Source: Fusobacterium_C necrophorum_A
Lineage (GTDB): Bacteria > Fusobacteriota > Fusobacteriia > Fusobacteriales > Fusobacteriaceae
Reading direction: 5' to 3'
NCBI RefSeq assembly: GCF_004134945.1
Contig: NZ_SBAP01000006.1
Coordinates: 30,462 to 94,461 of the forward strand
Length of the DNA: 64,000 bases
The notes under the pieces are model-generated. The model did no database searches. It saw only the letters and a list, made by a program, of their open reading frames with translations, and was not told where the DNA came from. Both the position numbers and the translations under genes were made by a program. This document shows, in pieces, positions 44,257-54,102 of the stretch (within the stretch, counting starts at the first letter, position 1; every line of letters starts with the position of its first letter).

Positions 44257-45993
44257 ATGGAAAGAAAGTTTATAAAAGGAATTGATGCTTCTCCCGGAAT
44301 TGCAATCGGAAAAGTATTCTTATATCAGGAAAATGAATTGCTAATCACAAAAGAAAGTCACAAGACGATAGAAGAAGAAAAACAGCGACTTATTCTGGGA
44401 CAAGAAAAAACCAAAAAACAATTGGAAGCCATTAAAGAAAGAACTTTGTTAACGCTTGGAAAAGACAAAGCCGATATTTTTGACGGACACATTACCCTTT
44501 TGGAAGATGAAGATCTCTTGGAAGAAATCAATGATTTGCTGGAAGAAGGAGAAATCACGGCGGAATTTGCTTTAAAAACACAAATTGAAGAATATTGTAA
44601 AATGTTGTCCAATTTGGAAGATGCCTATCTGAGAGAACGAGCCGCTGACCTGCAGGATATCGGAAAAAGATGGTTGTACAATGTCGCCGAGATTGCCATT
44701 GTAGATTTGTCTTCCCTTCCTGCCAATACCGTTATCGTGGCAAAAGATTTAACTCCCTCGGATACCGCCCAAATAGACTTGGAAAATGTACTTGCTTTCG
44801 TAACGGAAATCGGAGGAAAAACAGCTCATTCTTCCATTATGGCAAGATCTTTGGAGCTACCTGCTGTCGTTGGAACGGGAAATATTTGTTCTCTGGTAAA
44901 CAGTGGAGAAATGATCATCGTCGATGCCTTAGCAGGAGAAATTATTTTAAATCCGACACAGGAAGAACTGGAAAGCTATCAGGCAAAACAACGAAAATTT
45001 TTACAAGAAAAAGAAATGTTGAAGCAACTGCAACACAAAGCTGCCGTTTCCAAAGACGGAGTTGAAGTGGGAGTTTGGTGTAATATCGGTTCTCCGAAAG
45101 ATGTCAAAGGAGTTTTGAATAATGGAGGACAGGGAATCGGATTATACAGAACGGAATTTCTATTTATGAATAATGACAGATTTCCAACCGAAGAAGAACA
45201 ATTTGAAGCCTACAAAGAAGTGGCTATGGCTTTGGAAGGAAAACCGGTAACGATTCGAACGATGGATATTGGAGGAGATAAATCTCTTCCTTATATGGAG
45301 CTTCCAAAAGAAGAAAATCCCTTTTTAGGCTGGAGGGCCATTCGAGTTTGTTTGGACAGAATCGAAATTTTGGAAACACAATTCAAAGCCTTGTTACGAG
45401 CTTCCGCCTTCGGAACTATAAAAATTATGTTGCCTATGATTATGGATATTACAGAAATTCGGAGAGCCAAAGCCTTGTTGGAAAAGTGTAAGGCGGAGTT
45501 GAAAGAAAAAGGAATTGCTTTTGATGAAAAAATTCCGTTGGGAATTATGGTAGAAACTCCTGCTGTTGCCTTTCGAGCGAAATATTTTGCAAAAGAGGTG
45601 GATTTCTTTTCGATTGGAACCAATGATTTGACACAATATACTCTGGCGGTAGATCGAGGGAACGAAAATATTTCTCATTTGTATGACAGTTACAACCCGG
45701 CTGTATTACAAGCGATTCAAGCTTCTATTGAAGGTGCTCATGAAGCAGGAATTCAAATCTCCATGTGTGGAGAGTTTGCAGGAGATGAAAAAGCAACTGC
45801 TCTTTTATTCGGAATGGGCTTGGATGCTTTCTCCATGTCCGCCATTTCAGTTCCGAGAATCAAACAAAACATTTTACGACTTGAAAAAGCTTCTGCAACA
45901 GCCTTAGTCAATAGAGTCATGAGCTGTGCAACCAGCGAAGAAGTGATGCAGGAAATTAAAAATTTTCAAGAAAATTTAGAAAAAAGCAGCTGA
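44257..45993 (+). CDS. ptsI: Phosphoenolpyruvate-protein phosphotransferase (enzyme I)
   Basis: 578 residues. Phospho-His in GGKTAHSSIMARSLELPAVVG, PEP-binding GIGLYRTEFLFM, RTMDIGGDK, and the active Cys in ISMCGEFAGDE. Starts the PTS phosphate relay. AAGGAG before the ATG. Works with HPr and the maltose IICB. Confidence 0.96.
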   Translation: MERKFIKGIDASPGIAIGKVFLYQENELLITKESHKTIEEEKQRLILGQEKTKKQLEAIKERTLLTLGKDKADIFDGHITLLEDEDLLEEINDLLEEGEITAEFALKTQIEEYCKMLSNLEDAYLRERAADLQDIGKRWLYNVAEIAIVDLSSLPANTVIVAKDLTPSDTAQIDLENVLAFVTEIGGKTAHSSIMARSLELPAVVGTGNICSLVNSGEMIIVDALAGEIILNPTQEELESYQAKQRKFLQEKEMLKQLQHKAAVSKDGVEVGVWCNIGSPKDVKGVLNNGGQGIGLYRTEFLFMNNDRFPTEEEQFEAYKEVAMALEGKPVTIRTMDIGGDKSLPYMELPKEENPFLGWRAIRVCLDRIEILETQFKALLRASAFGTIKIMLPMIMDITEIRRAKALLEKCKAELKEKGIAFDEKIPLGIMVETPAVAFRAKYFAKEVDFFSIGTNDLTQYTLAVDRGNENISHLYDSYNPAVLQAIQASIEGAHEAGIQISMCGEFAGDEKATALLFGMGLDAFSMSAISVPRIKQNILRLEKASATALVNRVMSCATSEEVMQEIKNFQENLEKSS

Positions 45994-46031
45994 AATCTCC
46001 CAGTTGGACATATTTCATTTAACTTATCATT

Positions 46032-46072
46032 AAGGATTGCTTTCTGCAAGAAACAGGAAACAATCCTTTTCA
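46032..46072 (+). terminator. Terminator of ptsI
   Basis: AAGGATTG / CAATCCTT outer stem with an inner TTTCTG/CAG-AAA pairing, followed by TTTT. About 40 bases past the ptsI stop. Confidence 0.8.
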
Positions 46073-46192
46073 TTTTTTAATTTCTTCATTTTTAGTATAA
46101 TTATATCCTCCTCTATTATTTTGTAACATCTTTTTGTATTTCATAGAAAAAAATCTTTACCTCCTTTTGTCGTGAGAGCTCTAGAATTGAAT

Positions 46193-46221
46193 TTGAAAAA
46201 ATGTTTGAGATATAGTATAAT
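46193..46221 (+). promoter_or_regulatory. Promoter of the CNNM/CorC transporter gene
   Basis: TTGAAA (46193-46198), 17-base spacer, TATAAT (46216-46221). Confidence 0.8.
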
Positions 46222-46248
46222 GATAAGAAAAAATAATGGGGTGTTATT

Positions 46249-47577
46249 ATGTCAGTTTTCATAAAACTGTTACTTATCTTTTTATTGGTCGCCTGTGGAG
46301 CTTTTTTTGCCATCAGTGAAATTGCCTTGGCAGGAGCAAGAAAGCTAAAATTACATACTTTGATGGAAGAAGGAGATAGAAGAGCGGAAAAAATTTTAAA
46401 AATCCAAGAAAATTCAGGAGATTTCTTTGCAGTCGTACAGATCGGAATCAATGCCGCTTCCATTTTAGGAGGAAGTCTCGGAGCAAGTATCATTCAAGAT
46501 ATTCTGACACAAATTCCATGGTTGGCTCCTCTTCGTCACATGGGAAATATCATTTCTTTCCTTTTTATTACTTTTTTGTTTATTCAATTTGCCGATTTGA
46601 TTCCCAAAAGAATTGCGATGGTGTATCCGGAAAGAATTGCCTTAAGAACGATTAACCTCATGCTGCTTCTTATTTTCCTCTTAAAACCGGTCATTAAAAT
46701 TATCAATGTGGTTGCAAACTTTATTTTTCGAATCTTTCACATTGATTCTGCCAGAAATGAAACAGTCACCTATGATGATATTTTTGCAGTTGTGGATGCC
46801 GGAGCGGAATCCGGAGTACTACAGGAAAAAGAACATTCTCTGATTGAAAATATTTTTGAATTGGATTCCCGTTGGGTGAGTTCCATTATGACAACAAGAG
46901 ACGAAATTTCCTATTTGGCTCTAGACGATACCGAAGAAGAACTTCGTGAAAAAATTATGGATTATCCGCATAATAAATTTTTAATCACGGCTTCCGATAT
47001 TGATTCCATTTTAGGATATATCACCTCAAAAGATCTCTTACCAAGCATTATGCTAAATCAAAAACCGATTTCAGAGTTGATTAAAAACTACAGAAAAAAT
47101 CTTTTGATTTTACCAAATACTTTGACTCTTTCAGAAACTTTGGATCGTTTCAACGAAGCTCAGGACGATTTTGCGATTATCCTGAATGAATATGGGTTAG
47201 TCGTAGGACTGGTAACCATGAAAGACGTCGTAAACACTCTTATGGGAGATATTGTATTTCAAAGTTCGGAGGACCAACAAATCATTGAGCGAGACGAACA
47301 CTCCTGGTTGATTGACGGAGTAACTCCGATTGAAGATGTGAAAAAAGTATTGGAAAGAATCGAGAAGTTTCCGGAAGAGGACAGTTACGAAAGTATTGCA
47401 GGTTTTTTGATGTATATGTTGAAAATGATTCCGAAACGAGGAGCAAGATTGGAATTTATGAATTATCAATTTGAAATAGTAGATGTGGATAACTTTAAAA
47501 TTGATCAAATTTTAGTCATCGACACTCTGGAAAAAGAAGAGAAAGAAATAGAAGAAGAAACTACAGAAAGCCACTAA
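46249..47577 (+). CDS. CNNM/CorC-type transporter (hemolysin family, DUF21-CBS-CorC)
   Basis: 442 residues: DUF21/CNNM membrane domain (about 1-190; FFAISEIALAGARKLKL, IGINAASILGGSLG), a CBS pair (SSIMTTRDEISYL, YITSKDLLP, FNEAQDDFAIILNEYGLVVGLVTMKDV) and a C-terminal CorC/HlyC domain (WLIDGVTPIEDV, YQFEIVDVDNFKI). Likely Mg2+ efflux or divalent-metal homeostasis. Own promoter and terminator. Confidence 0.9.
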   Translation: MSVFIKLLLIFLLVACGAFFAISEIALAGARKLKLHTLMEEGDRRAEKILKIQENSGDFFAVVQIGINAASILGGSLGASIIQDILTQIPWLAPLRHMGNIISFLFITFLFIQFADLIPKRIAMVYPERIALRTINLMLLLIFLLKPVIKIINVVANFIFRIFHIDSARNETVTYDDIFAVVDAGAESGVLQEKEHSLIENIFELDSRWVSSIMTTRDEISYLALDDTEEELREKIMDYPHNKFLITASDIDSILGYITSKDLLPSIMLNQKPISELIKNYRKNLLILPNTLTLSETLDRFNEAQDDFAIILNEYGLVVGLVTMKDVVNTLMGDIVFQSSEDQQIIERDEHSWLIDGVTPIEDVKKVLERIEKFPEEDSYESIAGFLMYMLKMIPKRGARLEFMNYQFEIVDVDNFKIDQILVIDTLEKEEKEIEEETTESH

Positions 47578-47595
47578 AATAGTGGCTTTCTTTTA
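47566..47595 (+). terminator. Terminator of the CNNM/CorC gene
   Basis: GAAAGCCACTA / TAGTGGCTTTC with a three-base loop and a T run; the stop codon lies inside the stem. Confidence 0.9.
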
Positions 47596-48157
47596 TTTAA
47601 AACGGGATTTTGTTTCTATAATATCGTCATCCTAATTTTTATGCTACAGAAAGATGAAAATTGATAATGAACGTCTGCACTATAAGCTCTTCCCGGTGGC
47701 AGAGTGGCTATTGTGAAATCCCGTCTTAAAATTGTATGCAAAGAATAGAACCGGAAAGCTCAAAACCGATTCCAACGAAAAATCGGCATGTATAGCAGTC
47801 ACTCTTTTCTTTTTTTGCAGTTTTTTATCCCAAACATCAAAACTCCTCTAAAATTCATGATTTTCGAGCAAAATAAGAAACGATTTTAGTCCTATGTAAA
47901 AAATTAGACTAAGAAAAATACCCTAAATCCTCTTGAGAAAGCTTATTTTGCCTCCTATGTGTCAAGTCATAGAAGAGATACACAGAAAATTTTTGAACAT
48001 TCTTATTTTTCGTCATCAGCATCATTTTTTTATTGACAAATACTCTATTCTTTTATAACTATCCCGGAAGTGAACCTGAAGAAAATATCCATGCTCTTTT
48101 TAGTTTATTTTTTTCGGAATATCAGACTTATACTCCCGTTGATTCTTTTCCATTTCA
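47596..48157. other. Gene-poor scrap region of about 560 bp
   Basis: No intact gene. It holds a decayed TonB-receptor C-terminus (47656-47790, minus strand). On the plus strand about 48050-48150 reads as plausible protein (NYPGSEPEENIHALFSLFFS, then EYQTYTPVDSFPFHHL), without a start and with no family I can name. The rest shows nothing I can interpret. Confidence 0.5.
47656..47790 (-). pseudogene. Decayed C-terminal fragment of a TonB-dependent receptor
   Basis: Aligns by eye to the last 130 bases of the intact receptor gene at 48421-48550 (shared AAAATTGATAA-like end, CTTCCCGGTG, GTCTTAAA), but with substitutions and indels. The conserved end PGRTYSVGFSYRF is broken here. It is a relic of a second, related receptor copy or of a partial duplication. 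Confidence 0.7.
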
Positions 48158-48406
48158 TCACTTGAATAGCTTGTGTAATCTCTGATTTATCCACTCTCGT
48201 GTATACCCTTTTTTCAGATCGGTTTCCAATACTCTATCAATCGTAAGTTCCGGTTCAATGATTTCATCAATTCGCTCTTTTCCCACTTCTGCTAACCATA
48301 GCTTGAACGATTCTGCTTTAGGAGATGGAATGGACTGGATAATACGGAAAATATCTTTCATATTTCCCACTAATATTTTTCTTTTTTTACCATCAGATGA
48401 TTTCAT
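48158..48406 (-). pseudogene. Bro-N (BRO/antirepressor) protein fragment
   Basis: 82 codons; the core FRIIQSIPSPKAESFKLWLA, EVGKERIDEIIEPELTIDR and KKGYTREWINQRL match the second half of Bro-N domains seen in prophage antirepressors and DinD-like proteins. The start of the domain and the C-terminal DNA-binding half are missing. A relic of a phage-like gene. Confidence 0.75.
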
Positions 48407-48420
48407 TCACTTAAAATAAA

Positions 48421-51400
48421 TTAAAATCGATAACTGAAGCCTACACTGTAAGTTCTTCCCGGTGCAGGTGTTGCCGTTCTGGAATCTTGTCTTAAATAAT
48501 ATTGATGATTGAAAACATTGTTAATTCCGAACTTGACGGAAAAATCTTCATGAAGATTGTAAGTTCCATAAAAATCCATAACAGCATGGGAAGGAACTTT
48601 CACTCTTACCACTTCATAGCCGAAACTTGGTTCCGCATTCAGATAGCTTCCAATATAGGTAACATTGCTTCCCATTTTTAATCTGTCTGTAAATTGATAA
48701 TCTGCACTGAATGTTGCTTTTACCTTTGGAGCCAATGGTACACGATCTCCCTTATTCAAAAAATTGTCCTTGGATAATTTGTCAATTTCTGCCTGTAATT
48801 CTTTTTTAAATGTTTCTTTGATATTTTCATTATGTTTACTACTAAAAGATTTTAAAGTATTGAATAATTTCTTCTTCTTTTTTTTATCTTTTCCATAAGG
48901 GCTGTCATCAATAATTTTTCCTACTTTTTCTGTTGCTGATTGAGAATTTATTTTCCCTACATATAAATCTTCCAATACAGCATTGACATCATTACAGAAT
49001 TTTTCTTCTACTTCTTTCGGTTGTCCATATCCTCTTACTACTATAGGAATGCTGAAATTTCTCCTATTTCTTGCAAAAATTTGAAATTGTGCTTCCGCCT
49101 TGTCTTTTGCAATCTCTCGAATTTGAGCTTCATAGTCATTGGATATAATTTTAGGATTGACATAGGTAAATGATTGCTTCAAGGTCAATTTATCAAAATT
49201 TTCCTGAGCCTGTAATTCCAATCCCATTCTTCTTGTTTTTCCAATATTGATAAATCGCCACTCACGGTTCATATGAGAGCTTCCATCTTTTACAATTGTT
49301 AAAATTTCATTATGCGTATCGCTGATAAAACCGGCTAGAGAATAAGTAATATTATCGTTTATAGCTCCACGAAGTCCAATTTCAAAATTATCTATGGTTT
49401 CCGTTTTTAAATTACTTTCCCAGTAAGTCTTTACTTTCAATCTCGGATCAAAAGTTTTATTTGTTAATTGATTTGGCAATGGAGAATTAAAGGCTCTTTC
49501 ATACTTTCCATAGACAGTATTGTAAGGATTCCACTTATAGTTTAAGCCAATCTCTCCTCCTAAATTTTCTTCTGTTCTTTTTTCTCGTTTTGTGAGTTCA
49601 CTCATAACAATTGTCGTTGCTCCGATTTCTTTAAACTCTTTTTCTTTTTCCAAACCAAGTTCTGACCCGTAGAAATCAATTTTTCCTGAATGATGTAGAT
49701 AATTCAAGTATTCATAATCGGAAGTAGAAGCTAAAAATTTCACAAGAAACGCTCCTTCTTCTTTCATTTTATTTCCTTTCACATACTGTTTCATAATACT
49801 TTTCCGATTTCCTGTATATCTGGCTTTCTCATAACGAAGTCCTGCATTCAATTCTAAGTTATCTGTCAAATCAAAGGTATTAAACAGGTAGAAAGAATCC
49901 GTATCTTTTTTTACATCCACTTTGGCATCTATAACTCCTACCGCCTGTAATGTTTCATCAAAATGATTGGGTGCTATAATTTTTATAAAATGCTCAAAGG
50001 TATCTTCAGCAGTAATTTCCACTTTTCTGGGAGGTTTTCCCGGCTCATCTATGATTAGATAAGGGTTATTTCCCTGAGTATAATCAATAAGCTTTTCTTT
50101 CGAAAGTTCATACAAAGTTTTCCACATTACATTTTTTGTTGTTTTTTCCCAATCCCAAGGGTAATCTTCTCCTGCTTGATATTTTTTAATTTCCGCATCA
50201 GTCAGTTGAATTTCTTCTTCTTGAGCTTTTTGATATATAATGTCATTTACTTTTTTTAATGTTTTTGTTCTATCAAATCCTGCTCCTTCCGGTTGAAAAC
50301 AAAGAAACATCATTGTTATATAGGTATTTGGATTCATCATTTTTTCCGGATCGGCTATAATATCCGCATTAACAACTCTTTCATTTCTTGGTCTTAAGAA
50401 AAGGCGAAGATTGTCCATTTCATTATATGGACTTGTTTGCATATGCATTTCCCGCTTCACTCGGTGATCTGCATGTTCCATTCCAAAAATAAATTTTCCT
50501 TGCTTATGCTCATATTCCGACTTTAATTTAATTCCTTTTTCTCTTTCTTCCATACTACCGTGCATTCGATTCTGAACATCTTTTAAAACTAAATCGGAAC
50601 TATAATTCTTTGGTTGTCCGAAAAAGTCATTGAAGCCTGCGGAAGGCAAATATTGTACATAGGGTCTATTCTCTTGATCTATTTTTCGTTTAAATTTAGA
50701 TTCATATACTCCGGCAGTAATCGTCCAGTTTTCTTTAGGTTTGAATTCATAATCCAGCGCAAGAGAATGACGGTCCGATTTGATTTCTGCATCAGAAGGT
50801 CCCGCCCCTCTTCTATGTTTCTGTAAAGTGATTAAATCCAATTCATCGGTCCCTTTGGCATCTTCATGATAGAACATTCCACTGACTCTTACTCTGTTTC
50901 TATCATTTAAATTCACATTTACCCCTGCTAATACATTCACTCTTTCATGTTCTTCTTTTTCTCGATAGCCTTTTCCTTTTTGCCCTTCTATGGATAAATT
51001 GGAAAACACTTTTTTTCCAAATTGCATTCCTTTGGTTAAATCTACCTTATATGTATCATAGGAAGCAGCATTTACTCCAATTTGCCCATATTCTTTCTCT
51101 TCTCCATTTTTAGTAACAATATTGATAACCCCGCTGGAACTTCCACTTCCATATAAGGTAATTCCTCCACCGGGAATAATTTCAATCTTCTTGATGCTGG
51201 CGGCAGGAATGGAATCAAAAGGAATGATTCCCATATTTTCATCCATAGAATTCATGGAATTCCCATCCACCAACACTTTCACTCTCATCAAAGTTTTCTC
51301 TCCGCTTCCCCGAAGAGCCACCACAGGTCCTGCCGGAGTATGAGTTACCATAGTAAAAGGCGAATCTTCAAAAATTTCCGTGATATTTTTGTATTGTTTC

Positions 51401-51578
51401 TTCTCAATATCTTTGTCTGTTATGATAAGCGTGTTCTTTCGTTCACCGGAGAGAACCGATCCGTTATAAGTCGCCCCCCCCCCCGAATTTTTGTAGGCTT
51501 CAACTCCACTTCCTGCGTTGCTGCCATTGTTTGTAAAGAAGCAAAGCATAACAAAGTCAAAATCATTTCTTTTTTCAT
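48421..51578 (-). CDS. TonB-dependent outer-membrane receptor, phase-variable, out of frame in this sequence
   Basis: The ATG at 51578 (RBS AGGAGGGG) opens a signal peptide (MKKEMILTLLCFASLQTMAA) and a TonB-box-like segment (EVELKPTKI), then meets 11 consecutive G (51474-51484, C on the plus strand). With 11 G this frame stops after about 52 codons. The plug and barrel (RGSGEKTLMRVKVLVDGNSM, SGVINIVTKNG, final TYSVGFSYRF) continue in another frame. Nine or twelve G would join them into about 1051-1052 residues. The long open frame that starts at 51591 begins inside the RBS and has no signal peptide, so it is an artefact. The receptor is longer than most; the ligand is probably heme or a porphyrin, judged by the divergent ChuW gene. 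Confidence 0.85.
51474..51484 (-). repeat. Homopolymeric 11-G tract (phase-variation switch)
   Basis: Eleven G on the coding strand, between signal peptide and plug of the TonB receptor. Slippage by one unit up, or two down, restores the frame. Confidence 0.9.
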
Positions 51579-51669
51579 AACCCCTCCTCATTTTTTATTT
51601 TATAGACATATTTTATTTCTGCTAAATTAAAAGTTTATAAAATATTTAGAATATAATAACACTAAGAAT

Positions 51670-51698
51670 CTTATATAATATATTATTTTATTTGTCAA
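51670..51698 (-). promoter_or_regulatory. Promoter of the TonB receptor
   Basis: Minus strand TTGACA (51693-51698), 17-base spacer, TATAAG (51670-51675), about 90 bases before the ATG. Confidence 0.75.
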
Positions 51699-51772
51699 GA
51701 AATTTTTTGCTTTCTTTTCTTTACTTTAACTCAAAAAATAAACATTACTCTTGTATTTTCATACTTTTTTAC

Positions 51773-51801
51773 TTGTTTTTTAATATAATTTCTCCTATAA
51801 T
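51773..51801 (+). promoter_or_regulatory. Promoter of the chuW/hutW-like gene
   Basis: TTGTTT (51773-51778), 17-base spacer, TATAAT (51796-51801), about 90 bases before the ATG. Confidence 0.75.
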
Positions 51802-51891
51802 AGTACATAAGATTTCCGTATAGAAGTCCATGCCGTTTTTAAGTCGGCTTATCGGTCTTTATGCTAGCGTACAAAAGGAAGGAGGGAAACT

Positions 51892-53112
51892 ATGTGGAAT
51901 TATCGTTACAAAACACATCATGACGTGGAAAAAGTGTTATCCAAACTTATAAAAAATCATATCTGTTCGAAACATGCTTTTTTAGAAAAATTAGAAAAAG
52001 CGAATGCTTCCGGACAATTGTCCTTGTACGTCCATACACCATACTGCGATACGATATGTTCTTTTTGTAATCTCAATCGAAAACGGGGAAAGAAAGAAAT
52101 AGAGAGCTATTCCAAAAAGCTTTGTGAAGAAATAAGGAATTATACTAAGTTCCCTTTTTGTCAAAGCAGTGAAGTTGATGTTATTTTTTTTGGGGGAGGA
52201 ACTCCCACCATTTATACCGAAATACAGTTGGAAAATATATTAAAAGCAATTCATAGTTCTTTTCGTCTTGCACCGCATTGTGAATTTACTTTTGAAACAA
52301 CCCTACACAATCTATCTCAAGAAAAAATTGCTCTTCTTGAAAAATACGGTGTCAATCGCCTAAGTATAGGAATTCAGACCTTCTCTACACGAGGTCGTAA
52401 GATTTTAAATCGAAGTTTTCCGAAAGAAATTGTATTAAAAAGGCTCCATGAAATTCATCACTCCTTTCATGGAACCCTTTGTATCGACATTATTTACAAT
52501 TATCCTCAACAAACAATAGAAGAACTTTTGGAAGATGTTCATTGCATTTCAGACTGTCATATCGACAGTGTCAGCTTCTATTCTCTCATCGTCGAAGAGA
52601 AGTCAAAATTATTTCGTTTTTTTCAAAAAAATCCTCTTTTTTTCGAATATCATTTGGAAAAAGACAAGGAGTTTCATCATATTTTTTGTGAACAGATGTT
52701 ACAACACGGCTATCACTTACTTGAATTAACCAAGTTTGTAAAAAAAGATAAATATCAGTATATTCAAAACAATTATCAGGCTAGAAATCTTCTTCCGATT
52801 GGAAGCGGATCCGGAGGACGAATCGAGGAGATTGCTTGTTATCATATGAACTCGAATATTTCTTTCTATCTGAAATATTCTTCCGAATATATTCAAAAAT
52901 ATAAACTCCTTGGTTTATTCCAATTCCCAAGCATTCCAGAAGAACGTTTACAATCGCTTTCTGAAGAAAGCTATGAGCGAATACGAAATAAAATGGAGGA
53001 TTTCGTGAAACAAGGATATTTTTCTTACCAAAATCATCAATTCATCTATACGATAGCAGGAATTTTCTGGGGAAATAATATTGCAGCGGAAATTTTAAAA
53101 CTGTGCTCATAA
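51892..53112 (+). CDS. ChuW/HutW-type heme-degrading radical SAM methyltransferase (HemN-like)
   Basis: 406 residues. Radical-SAM cysteines CDTICSFC (CxxxCxxC) after YVHTPY, then FFGGGTPTIY, RLSIGIQTFSTRGRKILNR and DIIYNYPQQT, the HemN-like scaffold. The presence of a TonB receptor in front and the N-terminal sequence fit the ChuW/HutW branch, which opens heme anaerobically to release iron. HemW or coproporphyrinogen dehydrogenase are the alternatives. AAGGAGGG precedes the ATG. Confidence 0.78.
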   Translation: MWNYRYKTHHDVEKVLSKLIKNHICSKHAFLEKLEKANASGQLSLYVHTPYCDTICSFCNLNRKRGKKEIESYSKKLCEEIRNYTKFPFCQSSEVDVIFFGGGTPTIYTEIQLENILKAIHSSFRLAPHCEFTFETTLHNLSQEKIALLEKYGVNRLSIGIQTFSTRGRKILNRSFPKEIVLKRLHEIHHSFHGTLCIDIIYNYPQQTIEELLEDVHCISDCHIDSVSFYSLIVEEKSKLFRFFQKNPLFFEYHLEKDKEFHHIFCEQMLQHGYHLLELTKFVKKDKYQYIQNNYQARNLLPIGSGSGGRIEEIACYHMNSNISFYLKYSSEYIQKYKLLGLFQFPSIPEERLQSLSEESYERIRNKMEDFVKQGYFSYQNHQFIYTIAGIFWGNNIAAEILKLCS

Positions 53113-53131
53113 AAATACATCAATTTGCTCC

Positions 53132-53941
53132 TTATTCTTTCTTCATAGTACTTTTAAATTGAAGTTTTACTATGCTGTTATTCACCTTCTTCAAGAAAGG
53201 AGAGAATAAAAACAGTCTACAAGGAGAGAAAGGGATCATCTCTTCTGTTAAATTCCATTCTTCAAGGAATTGAACACCCGGACAAATTTTCTCAATTTCC
53301 TTGGAATTTCGAATTCCCCATTGAAATTTTGCCATCGTTTCATGTACCGTATCATGATATTTTTGATATTTCACACTAAAAGGTCTCGAAAATTCTGCAA
53401 AGATAGTTGCCTTTGGAAAATTTCTTTTTAAAATCTGAAATAATTCCTGCACCTGTTGTTCTGTAAAATAAATCAATAATCCTTCTAAAATAATAAGAAC
53501 ATTTTCTCCGGCTTCTTTAATATTGTCATAAATTTTCTCTTCCAGTACATTTCCCACAAGGGAGAATAGTCGGTCGTTACCGGGAAATATTTGCTTTCGC
53601 AGTGCAACGACTTCCGGAAAATCAAACTCAAACCATCGAATTTTTCCATTGTCGATCCTATAAAATCTGGTATCAAAACCACAGGCAAGATTAATACATT
53701 TCGCATCGAGATAGACTTTCAAAAATTTTTTAATTTCTCTATCCAAAATAATACTTCTCGCCAAACAACCCCACAAACTCATTTTTCCCTTTGTAAATTT
53801 GGAAAAATCATAATCAATCTTTGGAAATACTTCCAATACCGCTTTATCATAAAAACGACTGGAATAATGTCGGCTTCCATAAACTCTTGCATAAAAAGGC
53901 ACCAATAAAGTTTCCGATACTCCTGTCAATTGTAGTTTCAT
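53132..53941 (-). CDS. Class I SAM methyltransferase, leucine-carboxyl-methyltransferase (LCM/TcmP) type
   Basis: 269 residues. SAM motif INLACGFDTRFYRI, WFEFDFPEVVALRKQ and LIILEGLLIYFTEQQV are typical of the LCM/TcmP group of O-methyltransferases. Substrate unknown. Convergent with the chuW-like gene and only 19 bp from it, so it may be linked to heme/iron use, but the opposite strand argues against a shared operon. AGGAGG precedes the ATG. Confidence 0.85.
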   Translation of the reverse strand: MKLQLTGVSETLLVPFYARVYGSRHYSSRFYDKAVLEVFPKIDYDFSKFTKGKMSLWGCLARSIILDREIKKFLKVYLDAKCINLACGFDTRFYRIDNGKIRWFEFDFPEVVALRKQIFPGNDRLFSLVGNVLEEKIYDNIKEAGENVLIILEGLLIYFTEQQVQELFQILKRNFPKATIFAEFSRPFSVKYQKYHDTVHETMAKFQWGIRNSKEIEKICPGVQFLEEWNLTEEMIPFSPCRLFLFSPFLKKVNNSIVKLQFKSTMKKE

Positions 53942-54022
53942 AATAAATCCTCCTGAGATTATAAAATACTTTTATATTTTTATTTTAACTTTCTTCTCCT
54001 CTTTTGACTACTCCAAAAAAAC

Positions 54023-54064
54023 AAAAAAAGGCTCCAAAAAATAATTTTATTTTTCAAAGCCTTT
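54023..54064 (-). terminator. Terminator of the DAACS symporter gene
   Basis: Minus-strand stem AAAGGCT / AGCCTTT with an A/T-paired inner part, followed by a T run. Confidence 0.85.
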
Positions 54065-54102
54065 CCTTTCTTCTTTTGAGTTCCTATCTTCTTCCTATTG
54101 AC

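Larger units (their letters stand above)
51579..51891. promoter_or_regulatory. Divergent regulatory region between TonB receptor and chuW-like gene
   Basis: Very AT-rich, 313 bp, with both promoters (listed separately). The chuW-side leader (about 51808-51880) includes a small hairpin GCCG/CGGC (GTTTTTAAGT between); no known riboswitch was recognised. No clear Fur box was found. Confidence 0.55.

Noticed and set aside
44670..45065. 131-codon frame inside ptsI
   Set aside because: Alternative frame of enzyme I rich in Arg/Cys, not a protein-like sequence.
46116..46493. Minus-strand frame at the start of the CNNM/CorC gene
   Set aside because: Overlaps a good promoter and conserved coding sequence on the other strand.
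51480..51591. Long open frame of the TonB receptor starting at 51591
   Set aside because: Its first about 35 codons come from the RBS and signal-peptide region read in the wrong frame. The true start is 51578.
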